Notes: generated from the letters alone by a model not told the origin. A stretch of 64,000 nucleotides of DNA from Branchiostoma floridae (GCF_000003815.2 NC_049982.1:28582329-28646328), one strand, 5' to 3'; positions 35,301 to 43,258 are shown, numbered from the stretch's first letter. Translations and numbers: made by a program.

Positions 35301-38300
35301 CGCCAAATTTTGCAGACCCAGAAATTGTGACGATGTAGTCACAGAGATCAGCGAGGTTGAGAAAATGCACAAATATAACATGTTCTCATCCCAGCAATTA
35401 TAATAATCATCTGGTGTATTTTGCCAGCCAGTAGGTACCCCAAGTATGAGTAATGAGGCTGTTTAAAGTGGTCGAGTCACCTCCTCGAGCACGGGACCCC
35501 CGTTTTACGTCCCTCCCGGAAGACGATTTCGTGGAAAACTTCGTGAGGCTACAGCAATCCGGACGTCCTTGGTTGGTCCCCCATCCAAGCACTATCCGGA
35601 CCGCGCGTTGCTTAACTTCCGAGATCGAGGGATCGGGTGTACCAACGCGCCACATATCATAGGAAGTACCAAAAAAACTCTTGAAACAAATTAGGATGTC
35701 CTGTTTCAAACACAAACAAAGTATCAAACATATTGTTTTATGATTAATGTGGTTCAAATGTAAAGGATTTTATAACAGTTGTCAATTAATAGTAATAATA
35801 GTGCAACAACGGATGGTCACTGATATGTTGATGTGGAAAAAGAATCGACTAAGATCACTTTAGTTAGTAATTACCAATATGTAATATATGAAACAGTCAG
35901 AACATCTCAGTGCCATTTGCCAGAACGAAAAGACTGAAGCAGTCTCTCGTGCTCTGTGCCCTCAGACTGTATAACAATTCTGCATAGCACATAGCGTGTA
36001 CAGTCAAACCTGTATTAGCGGCCACCTTTGCATAACGGCCACCTGTCCATAGTGGCCACTTTTTGTCGGTCCCTTGGATTTGTAATGATTAAGAGATAGG
36101 CTTAGCGGCCACCTGTCCAACGCGGCCACGGCCACACGATTTCCGGTCCCGCAGGTACAAAAACACTGCCGATTACGGCCACGCGGACCGCTGATCTATG
36201 TTTCGGCACGCGTTCTGCCATATACAGCGGCCGTATCGTCACCCTACGCCGGATTTAAAACCTCTTTAAATTATTTTCAAAACAAAACTTCGTAAACTGG
36301 CGCTACCCATACCGGCTGACAAACGAGGTCATATAAGGTCAATAGACGACACCAATATTACGGAGGTAAATTGTGTTAAAGTTACGTTCTAATACACTAT
36401 GTACTATCGCTTAGGTTAATTCACATCACAAAAATTTCTAAATAAATTGTTACAAAGAGAAAATGATATGAACTTCAGACTATGATGGATTTTATTCTTA
36501 CATTTATTAAGAGATAAGTCTAAAATGACGTGACTTTTCTTGTGAGTACCACATTAGCATAATGGGCGAATCTGACGTGTGAACGCGAGCGGGAACACAC
36601 GGACGGCGAAGTATCAAAGGATACAAGACGAAAGATCAAAGAAATATGACGATACCGGTCTCTTCAGACAATATCAACTGTAGGACATTTAAAACTTTTT
36701 ATAGCTTTTGTTTTCTTAATACATATAGTGTAAAAATCATTGCAGTACATGTACAGTACTGTATTATGTGAATAAAGATCATTGGGTACTAAAACCATGT
36801 GTAACTTATTGCTTGTGGTCAATTAATTAGCATATTCTCTATAGTGGCCACCTCTCTATAGTGGCCAATTTTGACCAGTCCCTTGAGTGGCCGCTATAGA
36901 CAGGTTTGACTGTATGTTTAACGTTTCGACTATGACTGTTTAGTAAAAATATTGTACATATTGTACCCAATTCAGGGAGGCTTGTATAGCTCCCCCTGCC
37001 TATGTACTTTTGAGGAATGATAATAAATGCAGACGATCACACATGACGAAGCTTTTCACTGATATCTTTTCCCTGTTGACCAGGTTGATGTGAAGGATTA
37101 CAAGTCTGGCTGGACCCCGCTGTTCCGAGTGGCAGCACTGAACGGAGACCCACAGATCGCACAGCTTCTCATCAGTGCTGGGGCAGACGTGAACAGGAGA
37201 GACAAGGATGGCAAGACACCGCTCATGGTGAGGGGAGGGATAAATTCTATCGTTTGTTTGTTTGTTTGTTTTGCATACCTGGTAAACCACCTGATGGCAT
37301 ATCACAACAGGTTTGTACTGAACAGTACAAGCTGTATATCTCGACAGATTTATTTGATCCACTCGCACATGGAAGGACCCCTACTCTTTTTGATAAGTGT
37401 GGTGGGTTCCTTGACGTGCTCATGGTGTGGCCAACACAGGACTTTTACATCTAAAGTACTATCTGAGAAACGGCCCTAACCAAAGCTAAAGTACTACTTA
37501 TTTTCACCTGAGTTAATGAGGAAATTCATATGATTTAAAAAGTATCTTTCCCATTGCAAGGGCACAAGATCAATGGCACAGTCGTCAACGGATTCGAACC
37601 GAGAACCTCTGGGTTATGAATTGAAACTCTGCTGATTGTGTCACACGTCCCCATGTCTTTCAGGATAATGAATTAGTCGTCAAGTCTTATAGTTCAGTTC
37701 TAGCATACAGCTTCTTGTATCAGCCAGGGATTGATTAAGTTCATGATGCAAAATTCAAAACGGGTAACCTTTGCTGCCTGTAATGTCAGCCAAACAGATA
37801 AGCATTACTAAATAAATAGATCTATCCTTTAATTGATTGGGTTAAATGTCTCAAAAGCTCTCTGTCTTGTACTGCTCAGATTGCAGCCCTGAATGGCCAT
37901 AAGAAGCTGGTGCAGCTACTGGTGGAGTCAGGGGCGGACTTCAAGGTCAAGAACGAGGTACGGAAAGATTTTGGTTCGGACATGTGACCTAAACCTCTGT
38001 ACCTGTACCTCTATCTGATGTTAAAGGGGCATTCTATTCCAGAAGGGAGTATTGTTTTGCAATAGATAATGTGTCAATAAATACATAATCAGCCGAATTT
38101 CGTGGAATTCAACTTGGGATGAATTACGTGATGTGTGTTTTATAAAACAATAATGACACTCACTAAACCCATGCAGACCCTACCCATGCATTCCCAATAC
38201 GCATAGACACTTTGTTTATCGTACACATTTTCGGAATAAGTGAGGTACGCTAAGCACACCGAGAAGGCAAATTTTTCATAAGATAGCAAAGAATACAAGA

Positions 38301-39168
38301 ACAAGACGAGATTTCTTAGCGAACGTGAAATGAGTTTTGTAACCTTACCTAAAAGTTTTGCATTGTATTCAGCCATAGGATTAATTCAATTAAAGGGTAC
38401 TTGGGGAGTTTAGTAGAACATTGAATGCTTTTGAGGCATGTGGAGCAACTGGGTACTGCATACTATTATATGTGAAGTAATAGTATGCAGTTATCACTTC
38501 CTAAAATTGATATCTATCGGACAATAACACTCCCGTGTGGAGTGGAATGCCCCTTTAAGTTTAGGTACACATCCCTTGTTTACATTTATCCTCTACAATT
38601 TCTACAGCTTTTACTATCATTTTTGAATATCTTTACAACGCTTGTTTCTTACTTGTTACAGTTTGGAAGTCGAGCAGTGGAGATGGCTCATACCTTTGAC
38701 AGACGGGTAAGATATCTATCTGAACATGTGTCTACATTGCTAAACTTGTTTATTTTGAATGTTGTCATTATTACAATGACATTATTGCATGTTGTTCAAA
38801 CTGAATTTATAAATGTTATGTTGCTTTTTTAAAACCATTTACTGTAAATATCCTTAAGTTTGCTGGGACTTTATTTTGTGGTAAGGAGAAATTGGAGTGT
38901 TTGCGGTAGTTTTGTCCCTGAACTATTGTCACATACTTAACAGTAATGGAAACCCTGGCTTTAAGTTCACAGTGAGCGGTCCCAGCGGAAATTATAAAAT
39001 AAAACCATGGTGAAAATTTTAAGAATTACAGTACCAACTTGTTTGTTTGTTTCTTTGTTTGTTATACAGCCTGTTGTGAAGTACTTGGAGGAACTCCAGG
39101 AGACTGACCAGGAGAAGAGGAAAAATCAGAGGGTCCAGCAGGTCAAGCTGCGGCCAACGTCCCACTAG
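17300..39168 (+). CDS. FANK1: FANK1: fibronectin type III and ankyrin repeat protein
   Basis: Eleven coding exons: 17300-17306, 25142-25319, 28206-28330, 30468-30549, 31757-31831, 33785-33850, 34550-34715, 37084-37227, 37880-37957, 38662-38706 and 39070-39168. They join in frame to 354 codons; human FANK1 has 345 residues. Residues about 6-103 form a fibronectin type III domain that opens [16 protein letters not shown], almost identical to the human protein. Residues about 108-330 form six to seven ankyrin repeats, such as [17 protein letters not shown] and [21 protein letters not shown] charged Lys/Arg/Gln-rich tail follows. Mammalian FANK1 is enriched in germ cells and is reported to act in transcriptional regulation; the role here is inferred from orthology. 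All introns have GT/AG ends. The first exon (ATG TCT G) is tiny but has the right phase and a strong GTGAGTG donor. Confidence 0.93.
17840..18010 (+). repeat. tRNA-derived SINE in FANK1 intron 1
   Basis: A B-box-like GGGTTCAATTCC at about 17,891 follows GACACAAGATCACGAGATTATG; the body then has TTCGGAAGGGCACCTAACAAG and GGTAAGTTGTCAAAATGGGTACC. This layout parallels the SINE at 20,055. The A box is worn. A 22-base poly-A run further on (18,458-18,479) may be a separate SINE tail. Confidence 0.55.
18480..20050. other. FANK1 intron 1, no feature recognised
   Basis: AT-rich intronic sequence without exon-like frames or repeat families that could be supported. Confidence 0.4.
20055..20290 (+). 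repeat. tRNA-derived SINE in FANK1 intron 1
   Basis: The tRNA-like head has A box TGGCACAATCGG and B box GAGTTTGAATCC with proper spacing, ending near GTGTCGCC. The body has TTGTGCCCTTGGGAATGC, AGGTAAAAATGAGTACC, AGGACGTTAAATGGAGGTCC. The head resembles those of the minus-strand SINEs at 37,250 and 43,989 (GGCACAATCGGCAG), so all three are one tRNA lineage. Confidence 0.8.
20455..21000. repeat. Tandem repeat, 3 x about 184 bp, FANK1 intron 1
   Basis: GTTTAAAGGTAGCCCTGT starts copies at about 20,455, 20,638 and 20,823. Each includes AATCCGTTAAATCTACAGTG, TGGCAACAA and TTGAACCTGACAAGAATATG. Copies 2 and 3 are nearly identical; copy 1 is older. Confidence 0.88.
21987..22245. mobile_element. GGCC-ATGACATCC family MITE, FANK1 intron 1
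   Basis: The left end GGGCCACGTTGATTTGATTA runs into TATGGATGACATCC; the right end is GGATGTCATCCATG...AAATCAGCTTGGCC. It is a short copy (about 260 bp) with internal deletion. Confidence 0.75.
22246..23253. other. FANK1 intron 1, no feature recognised
   Basis: No exon or repeat could be supported in this stretch. Confidence 0.4.
23254..23447. mobile_element. MITE of the TTTAAGTTCGCGG family (worn)
   Basis: Starts TACTGTAAACTTTGAAA and ends AGCTTAAAAGCATTTACTGTA, with internal TTCGTGGTTTTTGTAGTG and CACTGTGAACAC arms. A TACTGTAAACTTTGAAATG string repeats at both ends. Confidence 0.55.
23448..24887. other. FANK1 intron 1, no feature recognised
   Basis: No exon or repeat family could be supported. 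Several short open frames exist on both strands but lack splice context or domain-like content. Confidence 0.4.
24888..25164 (+). repeat. Triplicated intron end plus start of FANK1 exon 2
   Basis: Three tandem units start TGCCACCTAGCAT(G/T) at 24,888, 24,981 and 25,073 (periods 93 and 92). Each holds a pyrimidine tract, an AG and then coding-like sequence: unit 1 TATCCCCAG with PAQPHPPIV, unit 2 ATTTCCAG with PAKPD, unit 3 the real exon with PARPDPPVV. The duplication therefore copied the acceptor and the first codons of exon 2. Units 1 and 2 do not read in frame into the exon as intact exons. Confidence 0.85.
25142..25319 (+). CDS. FANK1: FANK1 exon 2 (FN3 start)
   Basis: Acceptor TTTTCCAG; codes [20 protein letters not shown] onward, then a Gly/Asp-rich loop longer than the human one ([13 protein letters not shown]), then [16 protein letters not shown]. 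The donor is GTGAGT after GT of a split Val codon. GC-rich compared with the surrounding intron. Confidence 0.93.
26093..26670. mobile_element. Long TTTAAGTTCGCGG-family element
   Basis: The left end TACTGTAAATGCGCTTAAGT leads to TTGCAGTGGTTTTATG; the opposed end near 26,615-26,665 reads AAACCACAGCGAACT and CGCCGCAAACTTAAACACTT. The middle is unrelated and may be a later insertion. Confidence 0.5.
26793..26898. mobile_element. TTTAAGTTCGCGG-family fragment
   Basis: AAAATTAAAACCACTGCAAA on the left, and CCTGCAAACTTAAAGGCACT then TACAGTA on the right. Only one terminus is well preserved. Confidence 0.5.
27655..28187. mobile_element. TTTAAGTTCGCGG-family element interrupted by 27,823-28,160
   Basis: The left part has TTTTTGCGGTTGTTATACAT, GCAGTTTTCGCGGTGC and CCACCGCAAAC; the right part after the insertion is AACTTAAATGCCCTTACAGT. 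Together they form a normal family member with a second element inserted 30 bp from its right end. It ends just before FANK1 exon 3. Confidence 0.65.
27823..28160. mobile_element. hAT-like MITE with CAGGGCTC termini and ACCTGCA motif
   Basis: Termini CAGGGCTCGTAATAC and GTATTTTGAGCCCTG are inverted; CAGGGCTC-type ends are typical of hAT elements. AACTT lies on both sides. The inside repeats ACCTGCAC or its complement at least eight times, including the 20-base palindrome TACCTGCACTGGTGCAGGTA. A copy of the right end, reversed, lies at 33,016. Confidence 0.65.
28206..28330 (+). CDS. FANK1: FANK1 exon 3 (FN3 end)
   Basis: Acceptor CTCCACAG; codes [20 protein letters not shown] and the last FN3 strands to SPAITVSTT. 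Donor GTAAGT; leaves phase 1. Confidence 0.95.
28785..29168. mobile_element. MITE with 80-bp TIRs and 8-bp duplication TTTTTACT
   Basis: The left terminus CATCCTCCTACGCACGGTCC and the right terminus, its exact inverse, extend about 75-80 bp to TAGGGCCTGGGATAGCAGG-type sequence. TTTTTACT flanks both ends (28,777-28,784 and 29,169-29,176). An 8-bp duplication fits hAT or P superfamilies (inference). Inside, ACCCTTATATGGGCAGTCAG occurs twice in tandem. A frame of 127 codons on the minus strand is produced by the inverted arms and is not a real protein. Confidence 0.88.
29230..29355. repeat. Dispersed repeat related to the interior of 53,621-54,002
   Basis: Shares ATGCAAAATAA, GCAAATATTTG, CCATTCTCTCATTGGTC, CATTGGTTGAA and ATTGTGATGGACAGTC with the MITE in the ABCC4-like intron 3, and more weakly with 44,873-44,985. 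No termini survive. Confidence 0.55.
29853..30069 (+). CDS. Candidate alternative first exon of FANK1
   Basis: An ATG in good context (CCAACATGG) opens 72 codons plus one base, ending at donor GTTTGT. The one-base overhang equals the phase entering FANK1 exon 4, 400 bp downstream, so splicing gives ...[17 protein letters not shown]. The peptide is acidic and Ser-rich ([13 protein letters not shown] and DADSDDE) with a basic patch and [10 protein letters not shown], which fits a PP1-docking RVxF-type motif. The resulting isoform would drop the FN3 domain and keep all ankyrin repeats. Composition and phase support it; there is no homology evidence and the donor is not strong. It could instead be an unrelated internal exon. 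Confidence 0.5.
30468..30549 (+). CDS. FANK1: FANK1 exon 4 (first ankyrin repeat)
   Basis: Acceptor CTTTACAG; codes [20 protein letters not shown] then VQILEA. Human has EPISSEHLHRAVSVND at this place. Entry phase 1 also fits the candidate alternative first exon at 29,853-30,069. Confidence 0.95.
31087..31545 (+). repeat. Tandem repeat (3 units) carrying a reverse-transcriptase-like motif
   Basis: Units start near 31,087, 31,247 and 31,391 (spacing about 160 and 144). Each has TGTACC(G/T)CAAGGC..CATGCTTGGCCCCCC, which translates as [22 protein letters not shown] and [11 protein letters not shown], resembling the GVPQGSVLGP motif of LINE reverse transcriptases. Flanking frames are broken, so this is not a working enzyme. 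Confidence 0.6.
31757..31831 (+). CDS. FANK1: FANK1 exon 5 (ankyrin)
   Basis: Acceptor CCTAACAG; codes [20 protein letters not shown] then RGFSG. Donor GTAAGA, phase 2. Confidence 0.95.
31940..32068. mobile_element. TTTAAGTTCGCGG-family relic in FANK1 intron 5
   Basis: ATGTTTGTGGTAGTTTTTCC on the left is opposed by CACTACCACAAAAATTCCC and AAGTGCTTATTGTAA on the right. Strongly diverged. Confidence 0.4.
32069..33015. other. FANK1 intron 5, no feature recognised
   Basis: No exon or repeat family supported. Confidence 0.4.
33016..33190. mobile_element. End of the CAGGGCTC / ACCTGCA element, reversed
   Basis: CAGGGCTCAAAATGATACCT, TGCATATGCAGG, TACCTGCACCTAACCTGCAC and TACTGGGTTTTATACATAAA match the right end of 27,823-28,160 in inverse orientation. 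No second terminus is seen downstream; short frames between 33,128 and 33,640 could be remnants of a longer relative but show no transposase motif. Confidence 0.6.
33785..33850 (+). CDS. FANK1: FANK1 exon 6 (ankyrin)
   Basis: Acceptor TTGTGCAG; codes [20 protein letters not shown] then N. Donor GTAAGA, phase 2. Confidence 0.95.
34550..34715 (+). CDS. FANK1: FANK1 exon 7 (ankyrin)
   Basis: Acceptor GTGATTAG; codes [20 protein letters not shown] and [20 protein letters not shown] up to QDGAE. The human exon reads LGGCTALHWAADGGH here. Donor GTACTA, phase 0. Confidence 0.95.
35455..35662 (-). repeat. 5S rRNA-derived SINE (SINE3 type), minus strand
   Basis: Read on the minus strand, the head matches 5S rRNA: CGATCTCGGAAGTTAAGCAA, then GTGCTTGGATGGGGGACC (box C region) and TTGCTGTAGCC. 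The body continues TTCCGGGAGGGACGTAAAAC then GGGGGTCCCGTG, shared with the tRNA-headed SINEs here. 5S-headed SINEs with such bodies are the SINE3 class. It lies in FANK1 intron 7. Confidence 0.85.
36001..36912. mobile_element. Complete CAGTCAAACC TIR element, 912 bp, TA duplication
   Basis: Left terminus CAGTCAAACCTGTATTAGCG, right terminus ATAGACAGGTTTGACTG, each next to TA. Subterminal GGCCACCTGTCCATAGTGG-type repeats occur several times at both ends. CAGT ends and TA duplication suggest a pogo/Tigger-like non-autonomous element (inference). No transposase frame. It sits in FANK1 intron 7. Confidence 0.85.
37084..37227 (+). CDS. FANK1: FANK1 exon 8 (ankyrin)
   Basis: Acceptor TTGACCAG; codes [20 protein letters not shown] through [18 protein letters not shown]. 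Donor GTGAGG, phase 0. A SINE follows 22 bases after the donor. Confidence 0.95.
37250..37668 (-). repeat. tRNA-derived SINE (minus strand) in FANK1 intron 8
   Basis: The right end reversed gives the tRNA-like head: a B box GGTTCGAATCC and an A-box-like GACACAATCAGCAG. The body extends leftward through GGTGAAAATAAGTAG and ACTGTTCAGTACAAACCTG to a CAAACAAACAAACAAAC tail. It is collinear with the SINE at 43,989-44,375. Confidence 0.8.
37880..37957 (+). CDS. FANK1: FANK1 exon 9 (ankyrin)
   Basis: Acceptor TGCTCAG; codes [20 protein letters not shown] then FKVKNE. Donor GTACGG, phase 0. Confidence 0.95.
38662..38706 (+). CDS. FANK1: FANK1 exon 10
   Basis: Acceptor TTGTTACAG; codes [15 protein letters not shown], matching human FGKGVLEMARVFDRQ. 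Donor GTAAGA, phase 0. Confidence 0.94.
38844..39034. mobile_element. TTTAAGTTCGCGG-family MITE in FANK1 intron 10
   Basis: The left end TTACTGTAAATATCCTTAAG leads to TTTGCTGGGACTTTATTTTGTGG; the right end is ACCATGGTGAAAATTTTAAG then AATTACAGTA. Confidence 0.65.
39070..39168 (+). CDS. FANK1: FANK1 exon 11 and stop
   Basis: Acceptor GTTATACAG; codes [20 protein letters not shown] then a basic/Gln tail ending in PTSH and TAG. The tail is likely a short helix; it is charged in human too but not alike in sequence. Confidence 0.93.
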   Translation, partial: PVVKYLEELQETDQEKRKNQRVQQVKLRPTSH

Positions 39169-39259
39169 TGTTGACCAGTCTATACCATGACTGACCAGTT
39201 CATGCTACTGAGTAGCCACACAAGTGTTGACCATAATATTAGCTCATTCTGAACAATGG

Positions 39260-39375
39260 TTACTCTGCATGACTGCCACATGATTGTCACATGACTGTCG
39301 CATGATTGTCACATGACTGTCACATGATTATCACATGACTATCACATGATTTTCCCATGACTATCGTGTGACTCT
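39260..39375. repeat. TGTCACATGA minisatellite in FANK1 3' UTR
   Basis: About ten direct 10-bp units of TGWCACATGA with alternating ATTGTC/ACTGTC cores, so the true period is 20 bp. Each unit has a CACATG E-box-like hexamer. It lies about 100 bp after the stop codon. Confidence 0.85.
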
Positions 39376-40125
39376 TACTTGATTTTTTTCATCTCATTGT
39401 GATTCACTTCAAGTTTTGGAAGGTCGGCAGGCTCTGAGGTTGTGTAGTTTTGTGTTGCGCACATCTCAAACCAGTGAACTGTCTAGGAAAGGCCCAATTT
39501 TATCAGTGTACCATCCACTTATAAGTAGAACAAAAGTTTGTGGTCAATATTATGATAGTCTTGACCACTGTTCATTCAGTGTTAATAGGTGGAATAGGTG
39601 GAAAGAATAGCTTATTGCACATTCATGTAGGTTCACAGCACAGCGAAAAGAAAGTTTTTCCTTCAAACAGTGGAAGACATTTTAGACTATTCGCTGGTAT
39701 GATCAGTTTGTTGTAAGAGATTTCAAAACTTACATGCAGTCTAGAATCATATATGGACGAAAGGGTAACTTTAAATTGGGTAACTTTAAATGGGTAACAT
39801 GTACAGGATGTTTGGTGATAGTTCTAACTTTGGTCGAGGCTAGTTCACAACATATAAATTGTTGGTTTTGTGGTATTTAGTGGCCGGCCGACATCTTCAA
39901 CCATCTGATCTTTAATTGTACCATATCTAATCTTGAAACATTAATAGTTGTTAGATGTATTTCTCTTTCATGAGTTGAATACAAACTATTGTTTGTATTC
40001 CTCATGCATTGTCAATGTACTGTGGTCTTTCTGAAGGAGGCTCTACAATTGTCAGCAATGACGTAAATATAAGATGTCATTAATGCTAACATAGACCATA
40101 TGTTACATGTAACCTTTGTATCATC

Positions 40126-40131
40126 AATAAA
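40126..40131 (+). terminator. Polyadenylation signal AATAAA
   Basis: AATAAA followed about 15-25 bases later by a TTGTGATTGTGG downstream element. It is the first canonical hexamer with a good GT-rich element after the FANK1 stop. Confidence 0.6.
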
Positions 40132-40314
40132 TGATTGTAAAAGTTGTGATTGTGGAAACGTAATGTTTATCAATACTTAAGAATTGATTCTAACAAAGAT
40201 AGGGTTTGTAATTTGTATTGACTTTGAGATTTTTGCTATATGAACTTCTACTGTTTAAAGCATGTTGATACAATTTTATTAGATTTTGAATGAATTCTAT
40301 GTGTTTAGAATCCA

Positions 40315-40540
40315 GGAATAAGGAGGCTCATAGTTCAAACTGCATATGCACAGCAAAATGCATTGTGAGTAACGTCAAAGTTGATGGCCCCTGAAATGTA
40401 AACAAAATATCTGGACATGTATCAAGCATGGTCTGCACTTGAACATTTACAAGTTAGGGGTCTTGACCTTTGACATATCACCCACAATGCATTTTGCTGA
40501 GCATGAGCAGTTGAAACTGGGACCATCCTTAATCTTACAT
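40315..40540. mobile_element. MITE with AAGGAGG termini and GCAAAATGCATTGTG arms
   Basis: The left arm AATAAGGAGGCTCATAGTTC, then CAGCAAAATGCATTGTGAG, and the right arm CACAATGCATTTTGCTGAG, then CCATCCTTAATCTT, are inverted. GGCCCCTGAAATGTAAA and ACAAGTTAGGGGTC continue the arms. Four relatives lie in the ABCC4-like gene (45,590, 52,925, 60,000, 63,805). Confidence 0.75.
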
Positions 40541-42509
40541 TCATTTGGTTGATGTTAATTAATTTTGCTGGTTTAATGTGAAATTATGAATAGAAATCTT
40601 GCAGCCAGACTGCAATAACAACATATAATATGTAAAATTACATGTTAATATGTGTTTTGCATGTGACGGTCTAGATTACAATTACGATTGGACATTTTGT
40701 CATCATGTTTTGACGACTTTCATATTTTCGACACTTGATGATACGTTAAGGTTATCATCTCAATTTAGTATCTCGTTTTAGTACTGTTCCATGTTTATAT
40801 TTGTGACTAAGCACATTCCCAGAACGTAATGTGCATATAAGGTATATAGCCTGGTATCCGAACCCGTAATATCTATCAAGTTTCTTTGGCCAATCTTGGA
40901 TCAAAGTAATATGATCTCTCTTTGAACACAACAACATGTTTATGAACATATACGAGATATTGTCTGTGTGTATGACCATAAATACGTTCTGCTGATATGC
41001 TTTTGTTGCAAGTTACGCAGCAACATTGTTAGACATTCTATACTCGAAGATACTTGAAAGGAAGAACAAGACGACAAGTTTGAGGTCTTGCACATTTAGA
41101 CCTAAGATTTTTGTTCACTTTGAATATGTATGTGGACCAAGAAGATATCTAATTTGTAAGATATAATACCAGTCGTATGTCTTAGGACCACTATTGGGTT
41201 AGCTAAAAAAAAGTTATGGATCTGCCCTCTGTATTGAGTAAAATGGACTAACCCTTAAGTGAAACTTGTATATATTTTCGACTGTACTATGTTGACATTT
41301 TGGGAATAGAGGGGGTGTACATGTGTTGACCGACATGACAAGATTGCGTGGTAGAGTTGTCCGAGATTGGTTTATGACGATATTTGTACGTATGTGATGC
41401 TTCGTATTGTACTATATTTGGGACATCTGACGATTTGATTAAAAATATGATTGCACTTTTTCTGAGCTGTTGTGTTCAACATATCTCTTAACCAACGAAG
41501 ATAACAAGAGTTTTGAATTTTCATTATTCAAATCTAACTCGTTAACACCATGTGCTAATGGTTATGTAAATCTTTGACTAACTTGCCCATGTCACAAGTT
41601 TGAAATTACTATAATTTGATTTTGAATGAATTGTGGAAATTAAGATTAATTATGCAAATTAGGCCCTTATTTGCATAATTAGTAAACGTAAACGTAGTAC
41701 CTTATAGTCGAATAGAAATTTGATGTCTCAGTGTTAAGTACCCCGTTACTTTACCCTTACTTTGAAAATGTACATACAATTAGCCTGGGGATACATGTAC
41801 ATGCTCTTGCAAATGTAACATTACAGTACGTTTTAATACTCTCGAAGCAGAGCTGTGTACCATTCAAAATGACAAAATATACAGCCCGTTAAAAAAAAGA
41901 CGTACAGCCAAGCCGGAGTCAAAGTACTTGGAGAGTACCAGTCTGAGAGTAGTGTTATTTGGCAACTTCGAAAGTTAAAATGAACCGATTTTGTGGGTTC
42001 TGATTACTTCGTCACAAAATTACTGGATGTCTATGAGAGACGAACTCCCACCCCCAAAAGTATCGTTAAAAGTTTCTTCCCTAAACAAAAACAGTAACAT
42101 TACGTGCTCGGCATTTGCTTTCAGTCACCCCTGTCTTGTCACCTGATCGCTCAAGCATGGCCCTAGGGGCTATGAACCCCAGGTAACCTCTGTTTTGTAA
42201 GTCACACCTGTAGAACAGGTAAAGGTGTGCATAGTACGTACTCGTTGTATTTCTAACTGACGAAAGGGTTCGACTTCAGCGTTCTGGTAAGTAACTAACT
42301 TGCTATCGTAAACGTTAACTCCAGGTACTTGTTATGAAAAGAATTCTGAATTTCTATAAACCTCTTTGTTATTTACGTGTGTATAACGTGTGTGGGGGGA
42401 GGGGGGTATACCCTTTGCTAGCGTATACCGTACACAACAGTATGTTGCGAAACTGCCCCCTAACAGTGTATGCTCCTACACCCCAATGATCCAAAACCAC
42501 TGAGTAAAA
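40541..42509. other. Intergenic, little recognisable
   Basis: Apart from the palindrome at 41,647-41,681 no exon, RNA gene or repeat family was identified. Confidence 0.45.
41647..41681. repeat. Palindrome with two octamer (ATGCAAAT) motifs
   Basis: Perfect 13-base arms TAATTATGCAAAT and ATTTGCATAATTA around a 9-base centre TAGGCCCTT. Each arm holds the POU octamer ATGCAAAT. It could be a regulatory site or the hairpin end of a mobile element. Confidence 0.7.
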
Positions 42510-42534
42510 TATACAAAAGTAACTGTCTCCTCTG

Positions 42535-42765
42535 TCAGCACTGGAACACCAGTGCTGAAGTGGTCATCAGCACTGGAAGTCCAGTGCTGAGCCGGCGTCA
42601 GCACTGGAAATCCAGTGCTGAGGCAGCTTCAGCACTCGAAGCCCTCCTGTCAGCACTGGAAACCGAGTGCTGAGACTACAATCAGCACTGGATTTCCAGT
42701 GCTGAGGACATTTCAGCTCTGGAAATCCAGTGCTGACAAATATTCTGCACTGGAAACCGAGTATA
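42535..42765. repeat. Palindrome array 1: eight CAGCACTGG...CCAGTGCTG units
   Basis: Units such as TCAGCACTGG-AAAT-CCAGTGCTGA start at about 42,535, 42,570, 42,598, 42,628 (half unit), 42,651, 42,681, 42,712 and 42,742 (degenerate), every 28-35 bp. Arms are about 10 bp, loops 2-5 bases, and spacers of about 6-12 bases are not conserved. Confidence 0.9.
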
Positions 42766-42835
42766 AAATGTATAAAGTTGGTGAAAAGAACTTAAATTCT
42801 GTAACAAAATATAAATGGACAACTGTATTATACAA

Positions 42836-43258
42836 TGTTTTTTAAATGATGCTTCTTTGCTGCACAAGCAGAATGTGTCGTCCACCTGTAACTACCTATT
42901 CTTTGTAAAAAAACAAGCGATCTCTTTACCACACAGATAGACCAACTGTTAGTTGTCTAACTCTGACTACCTATTGTTTTTTAAATGATGCTACTTTGCC
43001 GCAAAAGCAGAATGTGTCGTCCACCTGTAACTACCTATTCTTTGTAAAAAAAAACAAGCGATCTCTTTACCACGCAGATAGACCAACTGTTAGTTGTCTA
43101 ACTCTGACTACGTATTGTTTTTTTTAAATGTTACTTTGCCGCACAAGCAGAATGTGTCGTCCACCTGTAACTACCTATTCTTTGTAAAAAAAACAAGCGA
43201 TCTCTTTACCACACAGATAGACCAACTGTTAGTTGTCTACCTCTGACTAAAAAGACAC
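42836..43258. repeat. Tandem repeat, 3 x 139-140 bp
   Basis: GAATGTGTCGTCCACCTGTA occurs at 42,871, 43,010 and 43,150; each unit also has ACAAGCGATCTCTTTACCAC and AGACCAACTGTTAGTTGTCT. Copies are about 95% alike. Confidence 0.9.

Larger units (their letters stand above)
39169..40150 (+). other. FANK1: FANK1 3' untranslated region
   Basis: From the TAG stop to just after the poly-A signal at 40,126. Length about 980 nt. The end is inferred from the signal and the GT-rich sequence behind it. Confidence 0.55.

Noticed and set aside
35500-35662. 5S rRNA gene
   Set aside because: The 5S-like region is diverged and fused to a SINE body, and there is no T-run terminator after a complete 5S sequence.
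37560-37668. tRNA gene on the minus strand
   Set aside because: A and B boxes are present but the cloverleaf cannot be completed and a SINE body follows; the same holds at 20,055 and 43,989.
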